Shown here piece by piece: positions 56,458 to 64,000 of a DNA stretch of 64,000 bases. Location: positions 62,001 through 126,000 of the forward strand of contig NC_063013.1 in assembly GCF_020509005.1 (NCBI RefSeq), read 5' to 3'. The translations under genes were made by a program, and so were the position numbers. The first letter of the stretch is position 1; each line of letters begins with the position of its first letter. Source of the DNA: Fulvia fulva. Its lineage: Eukaryota; Ascomycota; Dothideomycetes; Mycosphaerellales; Mycosphaerellaceae. The notes beneath the pieces were generated by a model. That model was not told the origin of the DNA, made no database searches, and was given only the letters and a program-made list of their open reading frames with translations.

Positions 56458-57613
56458 ATGATGTTGCTACTCGCATTGATCATCACTTGCTTACGCAGTG
56501 TTCAACAGGTGGCTGCGGCAGAAGAGGAGCATGAGCTGTGCGATAGGTGAGCTGATGATCGGTCTCCATTCGTTCTGATTCGCAGCTTGAAGATAAGGCT
56601 GACTCTTGCTACAGGTACCAGAGCTATACCACGTGGCCATATATCGGTGAGCGTCGAATAGAACCTGGAGCTCTTGATCCAGACCGTCTGAGACTAACAG
56701 TGATAGTCAACAATAATGCATGGAATCAGGACGACTCCGGCGCAATTTGCACGTACGTCTGCGGAACCTGTCCAAAGGGTGCTGTATCTCTTTACTCACT
56801 CTGGAACTGGACCTCCTCGCCACCTGCAGTGCACGCATATCCAAACGTAGAGCTTAGATCTGATCAACTGCCACTTCGACTCGGTGACCTGCTTTCGCTT
56901 CAAGTCTCGGCATCTTGGGCGTTCGGGCCAGCGACCTTCTCTGAAGAAGCCAGAGATCCAAATTCACCAGAAGACCTTGCGTACATTCAGTCCAACAACA
57001 TTCAAGCCAATGTCGTGCTGGACGTTTTTGCCGACGTTGACGCCGAGAAGTCTCGCACTCCCAGCGAGCAGAAGTACGAGTTCATGGTCTGGGTAGGGCA
57101 ATTTGGAACAGCAGCACAGCCAGTTGGTAACCGCACCCCTCGAGATCCCCCAGTTGTAGCGAGATTGAACAGCATCGACTTGTAAGTGTATTGGACCTGC
57201 AATTCGCCTCACGTTCTGCTGACTCTCCCGCCAGTACCCTTTGGAACGGCACGAATACCAACGGCCAGTACGTCTACTCCTGGATCGCCAACGAAACTCT
57301 GACAGAGTTCGACATGGACTTTGCTCCCTTGCTGGGCTTTCTTGCCCATGAAGAAGGCGTGAGCGAGGATGTGTACTTGGGTACCGTTCAGTTTGGACAT
57401 GAGACGTTCTTAGCGGCCAGTCAGATGAACTTCTCGATCTCATCATATGCTGCTGAGATCCGGAGCAATCGCGCAGAGGCAAACGGGACATCCGAGCCAA
57501 CAGCTTCTTTGCCAGTGGCGACGAAAGTCAGTACTGCTCCTCGAAGGTGTGACATTAGCCTGCCGAGTATGCTGTCGTTATGTGTCGTCTGGCTCGTGAT
57601 TGGTAACAGCTAG
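56458..57613 (+). CDS. GH12 endoglucanase/xyloglucanase, GPI-anchor type
   Basis: Four exons (56458-56546, 56615-56646, 56707-57181, 57235-57613) join in frame to 324 aa. A signal peptide (MMLLLALIITCLRSVQQVAA) precedes CDRYQSYTTWPYI-VNNNAWN, the GH12 N-terminal signature; the acceptor at 56706 was preferred to 56700 because the branch site GACTAAC is only a few bases before 56700. The nucleophile Glu is in KYEFMVWVGQFG and the acid/base Glu in GTVQFGHETFLA; GTNTNGQYVYSW and MNFSISSYA are further family blocks. The enzyme cleaves beta-1,4-glucan or xyloglucan outside the cell. After the catalytic domain come a Thr/Ser linker and a hydrophobic C-terminus (LPSMLSLCVVWLVIGNS) typical of a GPI-anchor signal, uncommon for this family. 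Confidence 0.88.
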
Positions 57614-58018
57614 ATACTTGTCAGAGACGGGCTGTAATGGGTGATCACGAAGTGAGGTAGTTACATCGAGATGCAAGCGAATTGTGCCCGTGAGCATTGT
57701 GGGCTTCGTTCGAATCTTGGCCATCGTGCTGGGAAGACTCTGATGGACCAAGCACTTTCATCAACGTCCCTCGAGAGCACTGCATGTCCCGGGTAATCGC
57801 CATGCTCCTCCAGTGGCACTGTGCCCTGTTCACTGTTCACTGTGCACTGTGATCATGTCATCATCACATGCCAGCCAAAGCCAGAGGCCCCACTTTATGA
57901 CTTTGCACTTCTCAAATTCTCTCATGTATTTCCCGACCACAAAACCTTCGCTTCGAGTACCACACCAACCATACCACCAAGCCCACTTCCCACGCATTCA
58001 GTCTCGCACGTCAATTCC
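57614..58018. other. intergenic, nothing seen
   Basis: Presumed promoter and leader of the F-box-like gene at 58019; a small tandem CACTGTTCACTGTGCACTGTG run occurs near 57830. Confidence 0.45.
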
Positions 58019-58759
58019 ATGGACGCGTTCAGTACCAGCGAGGCCAGCACTCAAGTCGCGAACACATACGAACTGGTCGAGAACATCCTCATCCAGCTTC
58101 GCGAGATCTCACCGGCCAGTGTCGTCAAGTCACAAGCCGTCAGCAAGACTTTCCAGCATGTCTATGCTCGGTCGCATCAGCTGCAGACTTGCTTGCCGAT
58201 GCACTCGAGCGTAGACTCCAGGGGCTCCGAAAGGGGATTGAAGATCGAGCCGCTACCTAAGATTTTCGCAGACACCTGCGTAGCGTGGCCAGAGCCTTTC
58301 GGTGCCGGATGGGAGTACAAGTTGGCGTTTGAGATCGACTCACAAGAGTTAGCCTCGGGACGCTGGCGCGAGGGCGGGAGTTGGAGGCCATGGCTGGTGT
58401 GCCGATCTTCCACAACTACGATCAAAGCAGTCGTCGACGGTATCGGAGAACACAATCCCGGAGGTGTCACGACAAATGGTGGCTATGATATCAGCCTAAA
58501 CCTTGACTGCAAGACTGGCATCACATTTGGGCAGCTCGTAGATGCCGCACATGAGCTGGCCGACTTGGACGGCAAAGCACCTTATCTGCAGGTTGATTTT
58601 AAGGTCATGACAGATCACGAGGGTCGGCCAGTCAGCAAAGAAGCCTTTTCCTTGAAAGGTCGGAGGTCAATCGGTTTTCGCAAGGCCATGGACTCCGCCT
58701 GGCAGATCAAGAAGCTCTGGGACGGGTTCGAGCCATATGGCGTGGAGAAGGAACAATGA
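58019..58759 (+). CDS. F-box-like protein, ANTYELVE family member 3
   Basis: Single exon, 246 aa from ATG 58019; longer in-frame extension upstream has no similarity to the other members. VANTYELVENILIQL and SQAVSKTFQHVYARSH match members 1 and 2, as do WREGGSWRPWLVCR, GGVTTNGGYDISLNLD, TGITFGQLVDAAHELADL and LQVDFKVMTDHEG. It lies 6-7 kb from the tandem pair in the same direction, separated by the GT2 and GH12 genes. The basic N-terminal stretch of member 1 is missing. F-box-like adaptor role inferred as above. Confidence 0.75.
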   Translation: MDAFSTSEASTQVANTYELVENILIQLREISPASVVKSQAVSKTFQHVYARSHQLQTCLPMHSSVDSRGSERGLKIEPLPKIFADTCVAWPEPFGAGWEYKLAFEIDSQELASGRWREGGSWRPWLVCRSSTTTIKAVVDGIGEHNPGGVTTNGGYDISLNLDCKTGITFGQLVDAAHELADLDGKAPYLQVDFKVMTDHEGRPVSKEAFSLKGRRSIGFRKAMDSAWQIKKLWDGFEPYGVEKEQ

Positions 58760-59033
58760 GCGCTGCGTGCGTGTTCGAGGTCTCAAGGTCCGAGTCAGTT
58801 GGCGGCCAGGACATCCTATCGTGGAAAGTGCAGAAAGAGCGTTCTGCGTCGCGATCCGAAGGCCCCGTGAGCAGGAGATCAGTGATAAGGAAAGGGAATA
58901 GAAGAGCGCAGTCTCCAATGGGTTGCGCGTGATGACGGTCACCAAGCAGTATGGAATGTTGTATGATCCAGGCCGAGTCCGAGGGCGGGCCCAAGAGTAG
59001 CTCATGCCTCGATCGAAATGACCTGCATCCATA

Positions 59034-59901
59034 TCATGACTGCCCTGGATTCTCCGGAGACCCAGGACATCCAGAACAACCATGACTCGACACGCCATCA
59101 CACCGTCCCTCATCGCACAAGAACGGCTCTGCCTTTCCTCTTCCTTCTTGAGGGACCAGCTCCAAGCCACGACACGTAACGCATTGAGGTGAAGGCTCCT
59201 GATCCAAGCGGTGGAAGTGCAGCATGAGCTCAAGTAGTTCACGGATCTTTTCATGGTTCAAGGCTTCCCTGTCCAACCACTGCGACATCATTGCATGAAT
59301 CTTGCGATGCAAGATGGCGCTGACCTCCAGGCCTCGACGGCTACATGCTTGCGCCCGCCATTGCAAGTTGCCCAGACTGGGTGCATCCAACTTATCGAGG
59401 TCGATCTCGAAGCGTCTTCGGCATAAATGGTTGGACCCCCATATTCGTGCCAAATTATTCACTCTGCCACAGCCCCTGGCACATTTTTGTTTCGTGCAAT
59501 TGGGATCATAGTCCCTGAGACTTCCACCGTGCGGAGGCACCGGGTGCCGTGGGCAATGTCCGAACACATCGATGGTGATCTGCCGAATCTTGCACACATC
59601 TTCCTTTTTCATGTCGGGACCAACACTCAAGATCGTCCTTATCGATGTCCTCGAAGCGAAAGTGCAGCCTGGAGATCGCCGGGCGAACGGGCATGACCTC
59701 GTTGCGTGTGAGACGACATATCCGAGGCGGTGCAAGCGCGCCCTCTATCCTTTTCGCTATCCGTTCTGCTCCCGGTACTCGTCCATACAGCTGCACAATG
59801 TCATCGTCTTGCTCGTATCCTGCCTCGTAGATTCGTAGCCGTACTTCGCGAGGTGGGCCTAGCAGAGATGCGCGAGGGGGCGGGTCGGCGTTGGAAGGCA
59901 T
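59034..59901 (-). pseudogene. 2EXR-like gene with a frameshift
   Basis: The minus-strand ATG 59901 begins a frame with LGPPREVRLRIYEAGYE, a 2EXR/F-box-like start, PPRICRLTRNEVMPV (second 2EXR block) and HFRFEDIDKDDLECWS. The next phase then carries the continuation MKKEDVCKIRQITIDVFGHC, a Cys-rich part (CTKQKCARGCGRVNNLARIW) and ends TGA at 59034-59036. The shift lies around the five-T run at 59605-59609, where one base more or less would join them into about 285 aa. This may be a real mutation or a homopolymer error, so gene or pseudogene is open. Confidence 0.5.
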
Positions 59902-60744
59902 GTTGCCATGCTCGCGGTTGGATGGTTATGCGATCGATTTGGGACGATGGAGTAGGGAATGGGCAGAGACGTCCAACGCCCTGTAGATATCGGTGAATCA
60001 TGCCTGGCTTGTGTAACATTCCCAGGGAGCCCTGGCAAGGGCCCCGTAGAATGTTGAGACCAGACATCAGAACGGCACTCACTCTTGACGACATCTTTCT
60101 ACCGCATTGAAGCCTGCTTAGACCGTCGACGAAGCAGTCCAGGCTCAAGAGCATGCCTGGCATCTCCAGAAGCCGAGAGAACGATATTGGTCTGTGCTTG
60201 CTGACTCCATCTCAGCGCCCTGTTGTCGCGGGGAAACCGTCTGTTGTTGACAGTCGGCCCGTTAAGCAGCACTGGCTACCTGGGCTCATCTGTCTTCCAT
60301 CGTCCGAGTATGAAGATTGCCATTTCGTGAGCGTTCGCTTCCAGGGATCATGACATGAGCAGGCCTGCCCACGGGCTGTCCCGTCCTGGAGGCAGACGTA
60401 GAACGTGAGGCTGTAGCGAGCTGGAGCTGAAGGTACTGAGGGAGCCGACCCAGTCTGCTAGCGACTGCCACTATACTTTTGCAACGGTTGTTGGAGTGTT
60501 GGAAGTTGTAGAGAAAGCAACATGGCCTCGGATGCTCCTCCCGAGTTCCAGCTTCAGCATCCCAAAACGGCAAGGCTTCCACCGGCAGCCGGTAAAGCTT
60601 GATTGCAGTGTCAACCTTGGAACTGCATGCGATCAGACCAACAACACCAAAATCCTGCCTGGACGATGATGTAGGTCGCCTGCAACCTGTCATTCGGATT
60701 CTTCCCCTTCTTCATCACCGCAGTTGGTGAGCTCAGCATACAGG
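59902..60744. other. divergent upstream region, no supported gene
   Basis: Lies between the 2EXR-like gene and the methyltransferase gene; frames up to 135 codons on the minus strand have no signature. Confidence 0.45.
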
Positions 60745-61674
60745 ATGCCAGACTTCGCCTCACTAGAGTATTGGGACAACAGGTTCGAGAAGGACAGCAA
60801 GCCCTTCGACTGGCTTGTCCCAGCGACAGCCCTACGAGACGTCACTCAAGATATGATCGAAGCAGAAGCTCTTCAAGAAGCAGAGATCCTACACATTGGA
60901 GCCGGAACTTCGGACTGCTTCGTCTTACGAGAGCTGGTATCGAATCCTGGACAGATCCATAACGTGGACTATGCAGACCCAGCCGTGGCCATTGGACAGA
61001 CTCGTGAGCGAGAGCTCCTAACCAAGGAGGACGACAAGGAACAAAATCGGGACCTTCTGGACATCATCGACAACAAGCATGACAGTGTACAGCAGACTGA
61101 ACTACCAAAGAGTATGCGATGGTCGTGTATGGATCTCCTCGACCTGCGGACTACGCTTGATTTGCACAGATCGCAATTACAAGCAGGGAAGTTGTACGAT
61201 CTTGTCCTTGACAAGAGTACAAGCGACAGTATAGGCTGTGGGGCTGACTTGCACTTGATTCTCCCTTACGCACTAAGCATCAACGGCTGGACACGACGCC
61301 TGCAAGGATCTGGCACAACGCAACCAGCACACGTCCATCCATTACACATTTTGGCCGTTCACCTAGCAGCTCTGACGACGCCTCGGACTGGACGATGGCT
61401 CGCGATATCGTACTCTGAAGATCGCTTCCCGTTTCTACCGCCATTCCCACCCACGGCAGGTAATGGCCTGCTTAGCGACGATGCGATCAAGGCCGGCTTC
61501 CCTCATCCACATCAGCTGTGGCGGCTCGAAACGAAGTCAAGGATCGAGCTCGAGGAGAAAGAAGAGACTCTCGCTGAGAGGAAGAAGAGGCTTAGTCTGG
61601 GCTATGTGCATCGCCCGCAGGTCAGTCATTGGCTTTATGTCCTCAAGCGGACGGATGCTCTGGTGACGGCTTGA
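60745..61674 (+). CDS. class I SAM methyltransferase, METTL13/eEF1A-KMT-like
   Basis: Single exon, 309 aa from ATG 60745; a TTG 21 nt upstream is in frame but not needed. The N-terminus LEYWDNRFEKDSKPFDWL is the hallmark of the METTL13/EEF1AKMT4 group (YWxxRFxxExxFDWL). Motif I is ILHIGAGTSD (about 48-57; Gly-rich SAM loop), the acidic post-I position is in NVDYADPAV (about 73-81), and motif IV-like YDLVLDKSTSDSI spans about 151-163. Relatives methylate lysine or the N-terminus of elongation factor eEF1A in the cytosol. The insert rich in Asp/Glu/Lys between post-I and motif IV and the long C-terminal helix are variable parts. Substrate is inferred from the family only. Confidence 0.8.
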   Translation: MPDFASLEYWDNRFEKDSKPFDWLVPATALRDVTQDMIEAEALQEAEILHIGAGTSDCFVLRELVSNPGQIHNVDYADPAVAIGQTRERELLTKEDDKEQNRDLLDIIDNKHDSVQQTELPKSMRWSCMDLLDLRTTLDLHRSQLQAGKLYDLVLDKSTSDSIGCGADLHLILPYALSINGWTRRLQGSGTTQPAHVHPLHILAVHLAALTTPRTGRWLAISYSEDRFPFLPPFPPTAGNGLLSDDAIKAGFPHPHQLWRLETKSRIELEEKEETLAERKKRLSLGYVHRPQVSHWLYVLKRTDALVTA

Positions 61675-62584
61675 GGGCAATTAGCCATTGCAATCGTCTT
61701 CTGGTCCCGCTGGCACATTATGCCACGGAGGTACATACCCGAGTGAGCGCGAGCATCAGGTTGTAATACTTGTCGAGAGGGCACAATGCGATCTGTAGCG
61801 CAAGTGCGCTGCGTAAAGACTTCGACATGTGCATGTCAATGCGTAAGGAAAGGAGAGGCTGTCAAGCGAAGTCGACAGTTGCCGTCAGACCCCGGGCGGC
61901 GGGAAAGGTTCAGGACAGCCAGCAACAGATTGCCGGCGGACTCTTCTCTCCACTTCATCTCTTGACATCACGGGACTGCAATCGACGACATCTTGCGATG
62001 TACTCACCAGTCGAGCATGAAACAGACGCGATGACCAGCATACCGTCGGTAGACAGCGCTGGAGCGAGAGGCAAGTTGTCGCCGTAGGCGTGTTACACAC
62101 TGGCGCGTGGAACAGCGCGAACAACGAGCCAGCCGTTGCAATGCCGATCATGTCGAGCTTGAGGTGGTCAAGCCTCCGTGAATCGATTACGATCGAGCGA
62201 GAGATAGTCGCCTGCCTGGCGACAAGATACAATACAGAAGATGGAAGCCATCATGTGTCCGGTCGATTCGCAAGCAGTGGGAGGCTGGATGTCCAGAGTG
62301 AGCGAGCGGAAAGCGAGATCCAGTACTGATGTGCCAGAGACAGCTCGAGACACAGCTTAGGGGCAGGACGTCAGGCCGGCACCGTAGGAAAGCGCAGTGC
62401 GTTCGATGAGGGAGATCTGTGGAGTATTGTAGCAAGGGCAGGAGCTATCTCTTGCCGCACAGGGCGAAATAAAAGCAGAGTGCAAACCAGGAACGCAGGC
62501 AAGCTCAGACAACGAGCATTCTGTTGCTGCAATGAATTGACTGTGACAGAAGCCGCAGCCGCGTCTCGCCTATCCACTCTCGCG
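61675..62584. other. intergenic, nothing seen
   Basis: Short frames only. No repeat, RNA or regulatory feature recognised. Confidence 0.45.
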
Positions 62585-63064
62585 CTATTGATCACATTGT
62601 GACCTCCCTGTCAGCTTAATACATGTAACGAGCACGATCACACTGCCGAGCAATTGGCCGCGGAGCATCCTGGAGCGGCCGATCCTGAGGAGGAGCGCTT
62701 TCGCCAAATGTACATCAAGTATCATGGCACGCTGTACCTGTACCTCTAGCACATCCTCGAAGAGGGCACCACCCGTCAAGATCCAGCCATCATCACCCTC
62801 AGCTTGCACCCGCCACCTCACTCCGATCAACAAAATAAGCACACTTCGCACCTCACCCTTGTGCTTGCCCTTCTGGTGCTTGATGTGTTTATCATACTCA
62901 TACCACAGCAATTTCCGCTGGCACCGGTTGCAGATCGTGTAGTCGCGGCCTGGGACGAGGGTATCCGGGACCAGGTTGTGCGTGCGGCGCATGTGATCGC
63001 GCAGAGCGCCTGAGGTGCTGAAGGTTTTGTCTGAGCAGGCGTAGCGGCAGCGGACTTTGAACAT
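62585..63064 (-). CDS. small C2H2 zinc-finger protein, 3' end uncertain
   Basis: ATG 63064 on the minus strand begins VRCRYACSDKTFSTSGALRD, with HMRRTH closing a C2H2 finger (C-x3-C-x12-H-x4-H); a second site, CNRCQRKLLWYEYDKHIKHQ, could bind zinc through C-x2-C and His. Both fingers lie in the first about 72 residues. After HKGEV the frame continues to TAG at 62585-62587 with a composition unlike coding sequence, and a donor-like GTGAGG occurs just there (after CACAAGG), so an intron or early end is likely. A nucleic-acid-binding role is expected for C2H2 proteins; target unknown. Confidence 0.4.
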   Translation of the reverse strand: MFKVRCRYACSDKTFSTSGALRDHMRRTHNLVPDTLVPGRDYTICNRCQRKLLWYEYDKHIKHQKGKHKGEVRSVLILLIGVRWRVQAEGDDGWILTGGALFEDVLEVQVQRAMILDVHLAKALLLRIGRSRMLRGQLLGSVIVLVTCIKLTGRSQCDQ

Positions 63065-64000
63065 GATCGATGGTCGATGTCGGTACTGTGAGAGGTTTTA
63101 TGGGTGCGGGGCGTGTGCTATATGTAGCAGCCTGATCGCGCAGGGCTTGCTGTGGTGAAGCATGCCATTGGCACGCATGCAGGCTGGTCCATCGCAACGC
63201 GGAATGGTCTCGCACGTCAGTGAAGGATTGACGGTGCTTAAGTGCCGGTCCAGAGGTCCAATGACTCTTGAGGAAGAAGCTGTCACTCCCGCCTGCTGGG
63301 GTGCGCAAGCATGCCCCAGCCACCAACACATGCCAGAATGCCCACCACGTGAAGGCGAGTCCTATCACTCGTGCTGTCCTCATCACCGACCAAGCCGCTA
63401 CGTCTCTCCTCGGCCACAAAGCGGTATCTTGGTAGGATGTTCTAAGCGACGAGTAGACCGCGGAGGACTTCCTTTTGAGTCAAGTCAGTGCGTTGATGTG
63501 AGCTTTCATCGCCCGAGGAAGGAAGGGAACTCACTGCTACAGTAACATTCAAACAGGTCTATGTACCTGAGACCAGTATCCCCGTGCCGCTCGCTCTCTT
63601 GAAGAACGCTCGACCTTCGAGTCGCCAGGCTCAGAGTCAGCACGCTCTCCCAGATCGCTACTGCGCAAGCAGCATAGCAATGGCTTCTAGCCTACCTGTG
63701 GAATATGTTTAGGAGCCGTGTCTCCAGTACCGCTACATCTGCTGTCAGACAATACAATGGCCAGCACCTAGGTGGAGTCATCGACGTGTATACTCAACCT
63801 TTGACAAACATGTCGGTGTTGTGAAAGGCTTCGTTCATCATGTCATGTCCAAGAATACGGTGAGGACTGCGCTCCAGAACGAGCCTCTGTACAGTATCTG
63901 GCTACAAAATCAGGAGACTACATCCATCACCCTCCGCCATCCTTCCAAATCATCCTGCCTCGCCGTCCAACACCAGGACCTGCCCATAGCACACGCGCCC
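63065..64000. other. right end of the window, no supported gene
   Basis: Frames up to 173 codons overlap on both strands without signatures; the gene that may lie at the edge cannot be recognised. Confidence 0.4.

Noticed and set aside
39492..57613. Secondary-metabolite gene cluster
   Set aside because: No polyketide synthase, NRPS, terpene synthase or pathway regulator; the genes are transport, wall and housekeeping functions.
1..64000. CRISPR arrays, bacterial operons or prophage
   Set aside because: No spaced short repeats and all coding evidence is eukaryotic with spliceosomal introns.

Overview
The window is nuclear DNA of a filamentous ascomycete. Genes carry short GT-AG introns (about 48-130 nt) with CTRAY-type branch points, and encode eukaryotic housekeeping proteins (a TFIIIC subunit, NAD-isocitrate dehydrogenase subunit 1, exocyst Sec5, LSM4, ribosomal protein S18) alongside fungal families (HET, NmrA-like, 2EXR/F-box-like, CBM18, GH12, fungal copia and Tad1-like elements). 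The expanded F-box-like and 2EXR-like families suggest a plant-associated Dothideomycete, perhaps Mycosphaerellales; that placement is inference.

Left part (0-11 kb): the 3' portion of a TFIIIC large-subunit gene enters from the left edge. A relic-rich stretch follows that contains a 136-bp MITE with 8-bp target duplications. Then come an intracellular GH13 alpha-amylase and a two-exon gene of unknown function, both on the minus strand.

Repeat island (11.8-23.6 kb): two diverged, frameshifted copies (A and B) of an unrecognised gene family lie in tandem. Copy A is interrupted by a 5'-truncated Tad1-like LINE with a 15-bp target duplication. Sixty-two bases after copy B sits a complete Ty1/copia element (16792-23602) with identical 207-bp LTRs, a 5-bp target duplication, a half-tRNA-Met-type primer site and a gag-pol frame broken by two stops near its start.

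Middle (24-41 kb): an NmrA-like oxidoreductase, a decayed HET-domain gene, a membrane-anchored RING protein and a disordered hypothetical protein, followed by a housekeeping block in which IDH1 and SEC5 are divergent and LSM4 is divergent from a sugar transporter.

Right part (39-64 kb): a carbohydrate-linked run consists of an MFS sugar transporter, a secreted CBM18 chitin-binding protein and a secreted GH42 beta-galactosidase, with a GPI-type GH12 endoglucanase 12 kb further on and a GT2 cellulose-synthase-like enzyme between. Around these lie three members of an F-box-like family sharing an ANTYELVE signature, three 2EXR-like genes (one intact, two broken), RPS18, a METTL13-type methyltransferase and a small zinc-finger protein. 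About a quarter of the window has no gene I could support. Several short coding relics and broken genes show ongoing gene decay near repeats.
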